NCBI RefSeq assembly: GCF_038595055.1
Contig: NZ_CP152002.1
Location: 4,818,501 to 4,882,500, forward strand
Source of the DNA: Paenibacillus sp. FSL R7-0345
Lineage (GTDB): Bacteria > Bacillota > Bacilli > Paenibacillales > Paenibacillaceae
Length of the DNA: 64,000 nt
Reading direction: 5' to 3'
The notes under the pieces were generated by a model. The model worked only from the letters and a program-made list of their open reading frames with translations, was not told the DNA's origin and searched no databases. Positions 1 through 8,215 of the stretch are shown piece by piece. Positions within the stretch are counted from its first letter, which is position 1, and the number at the start of each line of letters is the position of its first letter. The position numbers were made by a program, and so were the translations under genes.

Positions 1-368
1 ATCAGTACATTCAGCGCTGCATATTTTGAAAGTCCGGAGGCACCGATCCAGGCAATGTCGGGAGGGGAGCCCGCATTTACTTGAGTATCAAGCTTTTGCG
101 TCATATCTTCCCAGCTCGCCGGTTCGATTTTCAGAGTCAAATTAGGATGCAGTGTATTAAATTCTTGTTCCATATCTGCAAAACGCGCCTGGTAATTAGC
201 CGATACCGGTGGCAATAATGCAGTTATCGTATCTTTCTTCACACCGCCGCCGCTGTTGCCTGCACTTCCGGAATCAGCAGTGTTATTTGCGTTTCCTCCA
301 CAAGCGGATAACAACGATACCATCATGATTGCTGACAAAAGCAGAGTTGATACACTTCTTTTTTTCAT
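1..368 (-). CDS. ABC transporter substrate-binding lipoprotein, partial (C-terminus outside window)
   Basis: Only the first ~122 codons lie in the window. The ATG at 368-366 is preceded by GGAGG. The protein opens with a lipoprotein signal: Lys/Arg-rich start, hydrophobic stretch, lipobox LLSAC at about residues 19-23, then a Gly/Ser/Asn-rich linker. The mature start (DTITALLPPVSANYQ, later GSPPDIAWIG) is typical of family 1 extracellular solute-binding proteins for sugars. It starts 57 bp after the murQ stop on the same strand, so it is probably co-transcribed. From that context I infer a binding protein for MurNAc or a muropeptide sugar; the ligand is not shown by the sequence. Confidence 0.85.
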   Translation of the reverse strand, partial: MKKRSVSTLLLSAIMMVSLLSACGGNANNTADSGSAGNSGGGVKKDTITALLPPVSANYQARFADMEQEFNTLHPNLTLKIEPASWEDMTQKLDTQVNAGSPPDIAWIGASGLSKYAALNVL

Positions 369-425
369 TGAGGCAGCCTCCTTAATTTTCAAAAGCATCC
401 ATCGTCTCATTTCACTTCTTGGCCA

Positions 426-1331
426 TTAATTAAATGATAAGATTGCCTGTTTCAGTTGTCCGCCATTCGCATCAAGCGCCTCTCCTGCCGCCTTAGCATC
501 TAACCCCGTTTTAATCATCATGATCGCCAGCTTACAATTCAATCCTGCCTTTTCAAGTGTATCTGCGGCGGTTGAAGCATCTACATCCGTAGTACTCATG
601 ATAATACGGATTGAACGATCCACCAGCTTAACGTTGCTCGCCTTTAAATCCACCATTAAGTTGTTATACGTTTTCCCTAACTTGACCATGGTGCATGTGG
701 TCAGCATGTTAAGCACCAGCTTTTGTGCGGTTCCTGCCTTTAACCGGGTCGAGCCGCTAATGACCTCCGGCCCCACAACAGGTGAAATACAAATATCTAC
801 AATAGGTTCAAACATCGAGCCTTTGTTATTGCACACACCGATCGTTGCTGCTCCCAGCTCCTTTGCCTTCGTTAAAGCTGCAATAACAAACTTTGCACTG
901 CCGCTTGCCGAAATGCCAATCAGGACATCCTTGTCTGTGACACCTATGCTTTCAATTAATGCGATCCCTTCATCAGCATCGTCTTCACAGCCTTCAACCG
1001 CAGTTCGTAAAGCGATATCACCCCCAGCAATATAACCCTGTACCAGGGAGGGATCGGTACCAAAGGTAGGAGGACATTCGGAAGCATCCAAAACACCCAA
1101 TCTTCCTGATGTGCCGGCTCCTATATACAACATTCTTCCACCAGCAGACAGTCTGTGGTGCAGAACATCTACCGCCCTTGCAATCTGCGGAATTTCCTTA
1201 GCGATAGCCCCGGAGACCAGAGCATCTTGTTGATTCATTAACTGGACCATTTGTTCTGTGGTACATTCATCAATCAACAGGGTGTCTGGATTTACAGCCT
1301 CAGTTGTTAATCCCGCAAGGTAGTCGTTCAT
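426..1331 (-). CDS. murQ: N-acetylmuramic acid 6-phosphate etherase
   Basis: A 301-residue cytosolic SIS-fold enzyme that cleaves the lactyl ether of MurNAc-6-phosphate, giving GlcNAc-6-phosphate and D-lactate, in cell-wall sugar recycling. The MurQ signature GAGTSGRLGVLDASECPPTF is present at about residues 71-90. The catalytic Glu pair fits E85 (ASECPP) and E116 (GCEDD). The start is the ATG at 1331, 6 bp behind an AAGGAGG at 1338-1344; an in-frame ATG at 1337 abuts that site and is unlikely. The regulator gene lies upstream behind its own terminator, and an ABC binding protein follows, so uptake and cleavage appear coupled. Confidence 0.95.
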   Translation of the reverse strand: MNDYLAGLTTEAVNPDTLLIDECTTEQMVQLMNQQDALVSGAIAKEIPQIARAVDVLHHRLSAGGRMLYIGAGTSGRLGVLDASECPPTFGTDPSLVQGYIAGGDIALRTAVEGCEDDADEGIALIESIGVTDKDVLIGISASGSAKFVIAALTKAKELGAATIGVCNNKGSMFEPIVDICISPVVGPEVISGSTRLKAGTAQKLVLNMLTTCTMVKLGKTYNNLMVDLKASNVKLVDRSIRIIMSTTDVDASTAADTLEKAGLNCKLAIMMIKTGLDAKAAGEALDANGGQLKQAILSFN

Positions 1332-1520
1332 AGTCATCCTCCTTCTTGTCAGTGTAACCTCACAATTAATTAACAATGCATGTTAGAATACCATACATTT
1401 ATTAATTTTTATACTAATATATATCCTGTAACCCGTCAATAGATTTTGAAATAAATTTTTATAAGTAAATTTTATTGCGGTTTTTTATTTCATAACCTTA
1501 TACAATCTGTTATATCATAT

Positions 1521-1537
1521 TTGTAAAGCGCTTACAA
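1521..1537. promoter_or_regulatory. cre-like palindrome upstream of murQ
   Basis: The stretch TTGTAAAGCGCTTACAA is a near-perfect palindrome with the AAGCGCTT heart of a CcpA cre site, though its half-sites are one base out of register with the consensus. It sits about 190 bp before the murQ start in an AT-rich gap (1332-1687). I see no other clear feature in that gap apart from the terminator of the upstream regulator gene. CcpA control of murQ is an inference. Confidence 0.45.
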
Positions 1538-1634
1538 TAAGAGGGTTTCAAGTAAACCTTTGACTGGTTAAACCCACATGGTTTTATTATGTAGATAATC
1601 TGACATAGCCGAAGAAAGCCGGGCATACTAAAAA

Positions 1635-1664
1635 AAGCATTGACCGATGATCGATCAATGCTTC
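1635..1664 (-). terminator. Rho-independent terminator of the RpiR/MurR-type gene
   Basis: A hairpin with arms AAGCATTGA and TCAATGCTT (inner part also largely paired) is followed on the minus strand by a run of eight T. It lies 24 bp after the regulator stop and separates it from murQ. Confidence 0.8.
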
Positions 1665-1687
1665 ACTAAAATCCATTCTATGAGAGA

Positions 1688-2551
1688 CTAATATCTGAGC
1701 TTTTTCTTCAATATGTTATGGGTTTTGGTTAATGAGGATTTCACCTGTTCATATTCTGCACTTGCGACACCGGCAAATAAAATGTCGACAATCGTCAGCA
1801 TAGCAATACGCGAGCCCATAGCACCGCTGCGGATGGTTATTTCAGGTGTAGATATACTAAGAACAATATCCGCCCGAACTGCAAGCTCACTTTTATTGTA
1901 TCTCGTAATCGCAATACAAGTCGCTTTATTCTTTTGGGCAATGATCAGGGCATCAATAATATCACTGGTTGCCCCGGAGTTAGAAATGAAAATGGCAACA
2001 TCATCTTTCCCGAGTAAGGTTGCTGCAGTGAGCTGACTATGACCATCCGTATAGGCATGACACATCTTGTTAATCCGTGAGAATTTCTGTTCCCCGTCCA
2101 TACATACGATTCCTGAAGCCCCTATCCCAAAGAAAACAATTCTCTTACTATGACACAGTACTTCTACCGCCCGTGCAATCTCTTTCCGGTCAACGACACT
2201 GAGTGTGTCCTCAATAGACTTGACGTTATTCAATGAAATATTTGAAATAATGGTTGAGAGATCATCACCCGGCTGAATATCTGTATACTGGGCCTTTGAA
2301 TCCTCATCACGGGAACCCAAAGAAGCAGATATACTCACAATAAAATTGCGGTATCCGCTGTAGCCCATCGTTTTACAGAATCGCAGGACCGAAGCATCGC
2401 TCGTTTTACTCGATTGGGCCAATTCCTTAATGGATAAATGGGGGATCTCTTCCTTATTTTCCAGAATATAATCCCCGACCATCCGTTCAACCGGAGTAAA
2501 GCTTTCTCTCATTTCACGAATCTTGATTAATATATTGTCATTTAAACTCAT
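1688..2551 (-). CDS. RpiR/MurR family transcriptional regulator
   Basis: 287 residues. The N-terminal ~80 residues form an RpiR-type helix-turn-helix (IKELAQSSKTSDASVLRFCK at about 40-59). The C-terminal half is a SIS domain (FFGIGASGIVCMDGEQKFSR, later ISNSGATSDIIDALIIA) that binds a phosphosugar. In this family the ligand is often MurNAc-6-phosphate or a pathway intermediate. It sits directly upstream of murQ on the same strand, which supports a MurR-like role as local repressor. The start follows a weak AGGTAG site. Family assignment is firm; the ligand is inferred from context. Confidence 0.88.
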   Translation of the reverse strand: MSLNDNILIKIREMRESFTPVERMVGDYILENKEEIPHLSIKELAQSSKTSDASVLRFCKTMGYSGYRNFIVSISASLGSRDEDSKAQYTDIQPGDDLSTIISNISLNNVKSIEDTLSVVDRKEIARAVEVLCHSKRIVFFGIGASGIVCMDGEQKFSRINKMCHAYTDGHSQLTAATLLGKDDVAIFISNSGATSDIIDALIIAQKNKATCIAITRYNKSELAVRADIVLSISTPEITIRSGAMGSRIAMLTIVDILFAGVASAEYEQVKSSLTKTHNILKKKLRY

Positions 2552-2628
2552 AATCTACCTACTCAAGATTTAATGAACATCATAGGTATTATCATAAACA
2601 ATATAGACAACCTATTTCAATAGCATTA

Positions 2629-3630
2629 TCATTTTGATGCACTTAAATTCATATTATTAGTCTGATCCGACCATCCGGTCATGTAGAACTCCGTCCCGGC
2701 AAAAACCTGCGCTTTATCCGGGGCAGCTTCCCCTGCCCCTGCCACATATGCCCACGGTACACGCTGTCCCCGCAGCTCCCCTATGCCTGACGCTGCATAT
2801 TCGCTGTAACGGACAGTGGCTTCATTGGCCGGGTTACCCCAGTTATCCCAGCCGGCAGGATGAATATGTGCCCCCAAACGGCAGTTTACAAAGGCCGTTG
2901 CCGCATAGCTGCGCCATGGCCGCCCCAGATAGATGCCCGAGACATCATCAGAGGCTGTCAGCAGACACTCTTCGAATACATAGCCGTATGCCTGATTCTC
3001 AGGCGTAGATGCTGCCGTTACATAACCGACGCCATCATGGGTGGAGCGCAGGCTGCGAATTTCGCAATGCTCGAAATAAGCGGTTGCCCCGCCAAAAATA
3101 AAATCCACCGTCCCTTCAATGTAGCACCGGGAGTACAGCTGGCGGCACTGCTCATGCCGCTCACGCAGCGGAATGCCGCCGAAGGCAAAGCCATGCTTGT
3201 TCGCCGCAGGCAGCGGACCGGTAAAAATCGTGTCCTGATGCCCCTTAAATGTACAATTGCGGAATACCGTCTCGTCGCAATGAGCATAGAGGGCCAGCGC
3301 CTGGCCTATTTCCGGCCCTTGCCCGGCTGTATTGGCGACAGTCAGATTTTCGATTACCAGTCTGCTGCCGTTCAGGAACAGCGTTGGGGTGGCAAAGGTG
3401 CCCTGCTCTTCACCTGTTTCATCCAGCTGCCGGGCATAGCGGTTATTAGTAATAGTAACATCACCCACGCCGGCAATCGTCAGATCCGACCGGTAGATCC
3501 GTACCAATTCCTCGTACACACCAGCCAGAATATATATTGTTTCATGCTCCTGCGAGGGCCGGCGCTCAAGCTCATCCACCGCTTCCTGGATTGTCCGGTA
3601 ATCACAAAAGGCCTCTTTTCCTACCCACAT
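2629..3630 (-). CDS. Pectinesterase without signal peptide
   Basis: 333 residues spanning a whole pectin methylesterase domain. It demethylates galacturonan, making it accessible to lyases and hydrolases. The family motifs are in order: GVYEEL, the QALALY region, GHQDTIF, the DFIFGGA catalytic segment and LGRPWRSY. The start is the ATG at 3630, 9 bp behind GAGGAGG; a TTG at 3636 is too close to that site. No signal peptide is visible, so the enzyme is probably intracellular and acts on imported oligogalacturonides. It diverges from a LacI gene with a shared operator between them (3727-3746), so it is likely repressed by that regulator. The stop to 2552 gap holds nothing clear. Confidence 0.9.
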   Translation of the reverse strand: MWVGKEAFCDYRTIQEAVDELERRPSQEHETIYILAGVYEELVRIYRSDLTIAGVGDVTITNNRYARQLDETGEEQGTFATPTLFLNGSRLVIENLTVANTAGQGPEIGQALALYAHCDETVFRNCTFKGHQDTIFTGPLPAANKHGFAFGGIPLRERHEQCRQLYSRCYIEGTVDFIFGGATAYFEHCEIRSLRSTHDGVGYVTAASTPENQAYGYVFEECLLTASDDVSGIYLGRPWRSYAATAFVNCRLGAHIHPAGWDNWGNPANEATVRYSEYAASGIGELRGQRVPWAYVAGAGEAAPDKAQVFAGTEFYMTGWSDQTNNMNLSASK

Positions 3631-3726
3631 GGTCAATATCCTCCTCAGATTTTATATCCTGCACCCTTCCGGCCGCCTCATACAAACAAGATGATTATAG
3701 CGCTTTCTTGATGAATGCGCCAACAA

Positions 3727-3746
3727 AAATTTTAACGTGTGCATTT
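3727..3746. promoter_or_regulatory. Candidate LacI-family operator, copy 1
   Basis: A 20-bp imperfect palindrome: left arm AAATT, centre ACGT, right arm CATTT, including TTAACGTGTGCATTT. The same 15-mer recurs at 4913-4927 before uxaB. It lies between the divergent pectinesterase and LacI genes. A central CG with symmetric arms is typical of LacI-family operators; that this LacI binds it is an inference. Confidence 0.75.
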
Positions 3747-3821
3747 TAACATTCCCTTGACTTGACGGGGTTTGAGGAATACACTGGAATCGTTAACAAT
3801 TCCATTTTCCGGGGAGAGCAT

Positions 3822-4832
3822 ATGATAACAATCAAAGACATTGCACGTGTTGCAGGCGTCTCCCATACTACGGTGTCCAGAGCACTGAACGGCAGCCCGC
3901 TGATCAAGAAGGTCACCCGCGACAAAATTGAACGGATCGCAGCCGAGATGAACTATGTGCCCAATTACAATGCGAAGAGCCTTGTTACCAAACGCTCCTT
4001 CACCATCGGGCTGTTCTTCTCCAGTATTGATCAGGGAACCTCGTCGAGCTTCCTGGTGGATGCCATCAAGGGCATCAGCCATGCGCTGGATGAGAATTAC
4101 AATCTGACCGTTCACGGGATTGACGGGGTGCGTAACTTCGGCAACATTCAGCCGCAGCGCTTTGACGGTATTCTCGTCATGAGCCAGAGCGATGAGGATA
4201 ATGCTTTTATCTACCATGTCAAAACCATGGGCATTCCGCTTGTGGTGCTGAACCGCCAGCTGGAGGATCCCGGCATTATGAATGTGGTGGCCAATGACCG
4301 CGAAGGGGTCAGGGAAGCCATCGATTATGTGGTTTCGCAGGGGCACCAGAAGCTGGCTATTATTGAAGGCAAACCCGGCTTCAAGTCCTCCACCGAGCGT
4401 AAGCAGGGCTTTATGGACAGTCTGATCGCCCACCGTCTTCCGCTTAATTCCGGTTATTTTGTGCAGGGGGATTACAGCATTGAGAGCGGTTATGCCGCCA
4501 TGTCCCGGCTGCTCAGCCTTCCGGAGCCTCCGGCCGCCGTCTTCTGCTCTAACGACGATATGGCCATCGGGGCCATGAATGCCTGCTATGCCCATAAGAT
4601 CAGCGTTCCGCAGCAGATTTCCCTGCTCGGCTTCGACGATATTATGTTTGCGCGTTATACGAATCCTGCCTTGACCACTGTACGCAAGCCGATAGCAGAT
4701 ATCAGTGAGCTGGGCACAAAGATGCTGATCCAGCTGCTGCTGCAGCCGGATACGAAGCCGCAGCAGCTGTTCGTCAAGACATCACTGGTTGTGCGCGATA
4801 CGGTAGAGGCTGCTGGGATCTCAACTGTTTAA
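3822..4832 (+). CDS. LacI family repressor of the pectin/galacturonate locus
   Basis: 336 residues. The N-terminal LacI headpiece is complete (ITIKDIARVAGVSHTTVSRA, then the hinge segment NYVPNYNAKSLVTKRSFTIG). It is followed by a periplasmic-binding-protein-like ligand domain to the end (VPQQISLLGFDDIMFARYTN, TTVRKPI). The start is the ATG at 3822 behind GGGGAG; longer in-frame readings have no ribosome site. It is divergent from pectinesterase and 139 bp before uxaB, and the same palindrome lies on both sides of it. I infer a KdgR/ExuR-like local repressor responding to a uronate catabolite; the ligand is not shown. Confidence 0.88.
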   Translation: MITIKDIARVAGVSHTTVSRALNGSPLIKKVTRDKIERIAAEMNYVPNYNAKSLVTKRSFTIGLFFSSIDQGTSSSFLVDAIKGISHALDENYNLTVHGIDGVRNFGNIQPQRFDGILVMSQSDEDNAFIYHVKTMGIPLVVLNRQLEDPGIMNVVANDREGVREAIDYVVSQGHQKLAIIEGKPGFKSSTERKQGFMDSLIAHRLPLNSGYFVQGDYSIESGYAAMSRLLSLPEPPAAVFCSNDDMAIGAMNACYAHKISVPQQISLLGFDDIMFARYTNPALTTVRKPIADISELGTKMLIQLLLQPDTKPQQLFVKTSLVVRDTVEAAGISTV

Positions 4833-4861
4833 CCACCGCAATTCTATGTTCTTGCAGAATC

Positions 4862-4897
4862 GGATCCCCCTCTCATCCAGAAGGGCAGATCCTTTTC
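4862..4897 (+). terminator. Probable terminator after the LacI gene
   Basis: A hairpin GGATC-CCCCT ... AGGG-CA-GATCC is followed by TTTTCTT, 29 bp after the repressor stop. It separates the repressor from the uxaB promoter region. Confidence 0.6.
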
Positions 4898-4907
4898 TTC
4901 CAGATAA

Positions 4908-4927
4908 AAATGTTAACGTGTGCATTT
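4908..4927. promoter_or_regulatory. Candidate LacI-family operator, copy 2 (uxaB)
   Basis: A 20-bp palindrome with arms AAATG and CATTT around a central ACGT. It shares a 15-mer with the operator at 3727-3746 and ends 43 bp before the uxaB ATG, where a bound repressor could block transcription. Confidence 0.78.
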
Positions 4928-4970
4928 ATTAAACTTTATCTATTTAAATTTAAAGGAGACGTTGAAAACC

Positions 4971-6383
4971 ATGACAAACCGCCTATCCAGAACCACCCAG
5001 CCCGGCCTGCCCGTCTATCCTGAACGGATGATCCAGTTCGGCGAAGGCAATTTTATGCGTGCCTTTGTAGACTGGCAGCTGCAGCAGATGAACAGCCAGG
5101 GGCTGTTTAACGGCAGCGCCGTACTCGTTCAGCCGATCGGCCAGGGGCTCGGCGGACTGATGGCAGAGCAGGACAATCTGTATACGGTGCTGTTAAACGG
5201 CATTATGCAGGAGCAGACCGTAAATTCACGTGAGATCATTACGAGCGTCAGCCGGGTGATCAGCCCTTATGATGATTATGCGGCCTACCTGGCTCTGGCA
5301 GAAGACGATGCTCTGGAATTCATTACTTCCAATACTACTGAAGCGGGCATTGCCTACAGTGCCGGCGACAGTCTGAATGATACCCCTCCAAAGAGCTTTC
5401 CGGCCAAGCTGACCGCCTTGCTGCACAAACGCTTTGAGCTCGGCAAAAAAGGCTTCATCATTATTCCTTGCGAGCTGATCGACCGCAACGGCGAAAAGCT
5501 GCTGCAGATTGTACAGCAGTATGCTGCGGAGTGGCAGCTGGGCGAGGATTTCAATAAATGGCTGGTGGAAGAAAACACCTTCTGCTGCAGTCTTGTCGAC
5601 CGGATCGTGCCTGGTTATCCTCGCGACAAGGCGGCTCAGCTGGAAGAGGATCTGGGCTATAAGGACAATCTGATCGTTACCGCCGAGCCGTTCCTGTTCT
5701 GGGTTATTGAAGGCCCGGCCTGGCTGGCCGAGAAGCTGCCGCTGGCTGAGGCAGGTCTGAACGTAGTCGTGACTGATGATATGACACCTTACCGCGAGCG
5801 CAAGGTTCACCTGCTGAACGGTCCGCACACGGCTATGGTTCCGCTGGCTATGATGGCTGGTCTGGAAACGGTAGAGGATGTAATGAACGATGAGACCTTC
5901 TTCCGCTTCGTGCAGGAGCTGATGAACGATGAACTGAGCCCGATGCTGGATCTGCCTGCTGAAGAGCTGTCCTCCTACTCCGCTGCTGTACTGGAACGGT
6001 TCAGAAATCCGTTCGTCCGTCACGAGCTTGCCTCCATCTCCCTGAACAGCATCTCCAAGTTTAAGTCCCGTCTGCTGCCGGTTCTGCTCCGCTATCAGCA
6101 GGAACGCGGACAGCTCCCTGAGCTGACTACGCTGGCCTTTGCCGCCCTGCTGCTCAGCTACCGCGGAGACCGTGTAGCCAGACAAGACGGCGCAGAGGTA
6201 CTGGAAGTCTTTGATAAAGCCTGGAGCAATCCGGACAGCTTCGTGCAGACCATCCTTGCGGATGAGAGCCTGTGGGGTCAGGATCTGACACAGGTGCCCG
6301 GGCTTACTAACGCTGTTGCTGCGAAGCTGCAGGAGCTTGACCGTACAGACAGCCGTGCAGTGCTGCAGCAGGCTGTGAACTAA
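4971..6383 (+). CDS. uxaB: Tagaturonate reductase (altronate oxidoreductase)
   Basis: 470 residues of the mannitol-dehydrogenase-type long-chain reductase family. It reduces D-tagaturonate to D-altronate with NADH in the galacturonate branch. The N-terminal segment IQFGEGNFMRAFVDW is the family's nucleotide-binding start. KVHLLNGPHTAMVPLA carries the catalytic Lys with the Asn and His expected in this family. An AAAGGAG at 4952 lies 12 bp before the ATG at 4971; a TTG at 4962 is an alternative start. It is the first gene of the uxa run behind operator copy 2. A 307-bp gap with a four-fold repeat element (6439-6623) separates it from uxaA. Confidence 0.92.
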   Translation: MTNRLSRTTQPGLPVYPERMIQFGEGNFMRAFVDWQLQQMNSQGLFNGSAVLVQPIGQGLGGLMAEQDNLYTVLLNGIMQEQTVNSREIITSVSRVISPYDDYAAYLALAEDDALEFITSNTTEAGIAYSAGDSLNDTPPKSFPAKLTALLHKRFELGKKGFIIIPCELIDRNGEKLLQIVQQYAAEWQLGEDFNKWLVEENTFCCSLVDRIVPGYPRDKAAQLEEDLGYKDNLIVTAEPFLFWVIEGPAWLAEKLPLAEAGLNVVVTDDMTPYRERKVHLLNGPHTAMVPLAMMAGLETVEDVMNDETFFRFVQELMNDELSPMLDLPAEELSSYSAAVLERFRNPFVRHELASISLNSISKFKSRLLPVLLRYQQERGQLPELTTLAFAALLLSYRGDRVARQDGAEVLEVFDKAWSNPDSFVQTILADESLWGQDLTQVPGLTNAVAAKLQELDRTDSRAVLQQAVN

Positions 6384-6438
6384 TAGAGTACCGGATTTAA
6401 AAGAACGGTTTTTGCCGTTCCAAAAACTTTAATCCTCT

Positions 6439-6623
6439 CTAACGGACTGAGATGCTCTTATTTTCACTAAAGTTCATTTTTTGACAGGCTAACGGACACC
6501 AGCGCCCTTATTGGCGGTCATTTCTCCACCGTCGGACTACAAAGGAAGAAATAAGCGCATTGCGGTCCGTTAGCCATCGGAATATACACTTTCAAGCCGA
6601 ATAAGGGCTCTACGGTCCGTAAG
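6439..6623. repeat. Intergenic four-core element, family C (two direct, two inverted)
   Basis: Four ~25-bp cores begin CTAACGGAC (CTTACGGAC in the last) and end in CTTATT: 6439-6463 and 6489-6513 on the plus strand, 6549-6573 and 6600-6623 on the minus strand. Each pair has a 50-bp period and the pairs are separated by 35 bp. The minus-strand linker contains TTGAAAGT, the plus linker CTAAAGTT. The layout matches elements at 27786, 34377 and 41291 although the core sequence differs. The gap 6384-6690 also holds a short hairpin GAACGG/CCGTTC at 6403-6420 with no T-run on the plus strand. The element lies inside the uxa gene run. Confidence 0.85.
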
Positions 6624-6690
6624 ATTCAGAATAAGGCAGGATACACTCCTGCTTGAGATCATAACAACTATTTTAGGAGGGACAGACAGC

Positions 6691-8178
6691 ATGAAACGAT
6701 TAATGAAAATGAACCCCCGCGATACGGTGGCTGTAGCCCTGCGTCCGGTTACCGCCGGTGAACAGCTGGAGATCGACGGTGTAAGCGTGCAGGCAGTCCA
6801 GGATATTCCCCAGGGGCACAAGATCGCCCTGACCAGCTTCAGCGAAAATGACGTCATTACCAAATACGGTTATCCGATCGGGCACGCGATTGCCCCTATC
6901 GCAGCCGGCGACTGGATTCACACGCATAACATCAAGACCAATCTCGTAGGTGAAGAAGAGTACGACTATTTGCCTGAGCTTCATCCGGTCACCTATCCGA
7001 AGCGCGACCTGACCTTCCAGGGCTACCGCCGCGTTAATGGCAAGGTAGGTATCCGCAACGATCTGTTCATTATCCCGACCGTAGGCTGTGTAAACGGGAT
7101 TGCTGAGCAGATGCTGTCCGAGTTCAAGGCGGAGCACCCCGACCTGGGCGGCTTCGATAACCTTACCGTGCTGAAGCATCCTTACGGCTGCTCCCAGCTG
7201 GGGGATGACCACCGCATGACCCGCAGCATCCTGCTGGATGCCGTGAATCATCCGAATGCCGGCGGCGTGCTTGTATTCGGCCTCGGCTGCGAGAACAATA
7301 TCGTCTCCGAATTCCGCAGCATTCTCGGTGATTACGATGAGAGCCGGGTTAAATTCCTGGTTGCCCAGGAGGTCGGCAATGAGGTTGAGGCCGGACTGGC
7401 GCTGCTGGAAGAGCTGTATGATGCCGCGAAGGATGATAAGCGTGAGCCCGTTCCTCTCAGCGAGCTGAACATCGGCCTGAAATGCGGCGGCTCTGACGGC
7501 TTCTCCGGCATTACGGCCAACCCGCTGCTGGGCGCTTTCTCCGATTTCATCATTTCCCAGGGCGGAACCTCGGTTCTTACGGAAGTACCGGAGATGTTCG
7601 GCGCGGAGAAAATGCTGATGGCCCGCGCGGAAAGCCGCGAGGTCTATGAGGATATCGTCTCCCTGATCAACAATTTTAAACAGTACTTCCTCTCCTACGG
7701 CGAGCCGGTATATGAGAATCCTTCCCCGGGTAACAAAGCCGGCGGTATCAGCACACTGGAAGACAAATCACTTGGCTGCACCCAGAAGGCCGGTACTTCT
7801 CCAGTCGTTGACGTGCTGGATTATGGCGTAAAGCTGCGCAAAAAAGGCCTCAGCCTGCTGCAGGCCCCGGGTAACGATCTGGTGGCTGCTTCTGCTCTTG
7901 CCGCCTCCGACTGCCAGCTGGTACTGTTCACCACCGGCCGCGGTACGCCGTTCGGCAGCTTCGTGCCTACAGTTAAGGTAGCAACCAACAACGAGCTGTT
8001 CGCCAAAAAAGGCCACTGGATGGACTTCAACGCAGGTCCCCTGCTGGAAGTACCGATGGCTGAGGTGCTGGAAGAGTTCATTTCTTATATCATTGCCGTG
8101 GCAAGCGGCCAGAAAACACGCAATGAGCAAAATGAAGTGCGGGAGCTGGCTATTTTCAAAACCGGGGTTACGCTATAA
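6691..8178 (+). CDS. uxaA: Altronate dehydratase
   Basis: 495 residues. An N-terminal SAF domain (about residues 8-90) is followed by the D-galactarate dehydratase/altronate hydrolase domain. The enzyme dehydrates D-altronate to 2-keto-3-deoxygluconate. Visible motifs are HPYGCSQLGDDH, VFGLGCENN, LKCGGSDGFSGITANPLLG and TEVPEMFGAE; the conserved Cys and acidic residues fit the iron-dependent active site. The start is the ATG at 6691, 10 bp after AGGAGG. It follows uxaB and is 37 bp before uxaC. KDG kinase and aldolase genes are not in the window, so the pathway is completed elsewhere. Confidence 0.94.
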   Translation: MKRLMKMNPRDTVAVALRPVTAGEQLEIDGVSVQAVQDIPQGHKIALTSFSENDVITKYGYPIGHAIAPIAAGDWIHTHNIKTNLVGEEEYDYLPELHPVTYPKRDLTFQGYRRVNGKVGIRNDLFIIPTVGCVNGIAEQMLSEFKAEHPDLGGFDNLTVLKHPYGCSQLGDDHRMTRSILLDAVNHPNAGGVLVFGLGCENNIVSEFRSILGDYDESRVKFLVAQEVGNEVEAGLALLEELYDAAKDDKREPVPLSELNIGLKCGGSDGFSGITANPLLGAFSDFIISQGGTSVLTEVPEMFGAEKMLMARAESREVYEDIVSLINNFKQYFLSYGEPVYENPSPGNKAGGISTLEDKSLGCTQKAGTSPVVDVLDYGVKLRKKGLSLLQAPGNDLVAASALAASDCQLVLFTTGRGTPFGSFVPTVKVATNNELFAKKGHWMDFNAGPLLEVPMAEVLEEFISYIIAVASGQKTRNEQNEVRELAIFKTGVTL

Positions 8179-8215
8179 TCTCTTATCCTAAATTTCTTAT
8201 AAAGGGAGCGTCATC

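Noticed and set aside
3690..3708. cre site between pectinesterase and LacI genes
   Set aside because: TATAGCGCTTTCTT has at least three mismatches to the cre consensus, too weak to list.
3732..4595. 287-codon open frame antisense to the LacI gene
   Set aside because: It overlaps a clear LacI protein and shows only His/Gly-rich shadow composition.
6403..6420. Hairpin GAACGG/CCGTTC as terminator of uxaB
   Set aside because: No T-run follows on the plus strand; the T-run is on the minus strand, where there is no gene to end.
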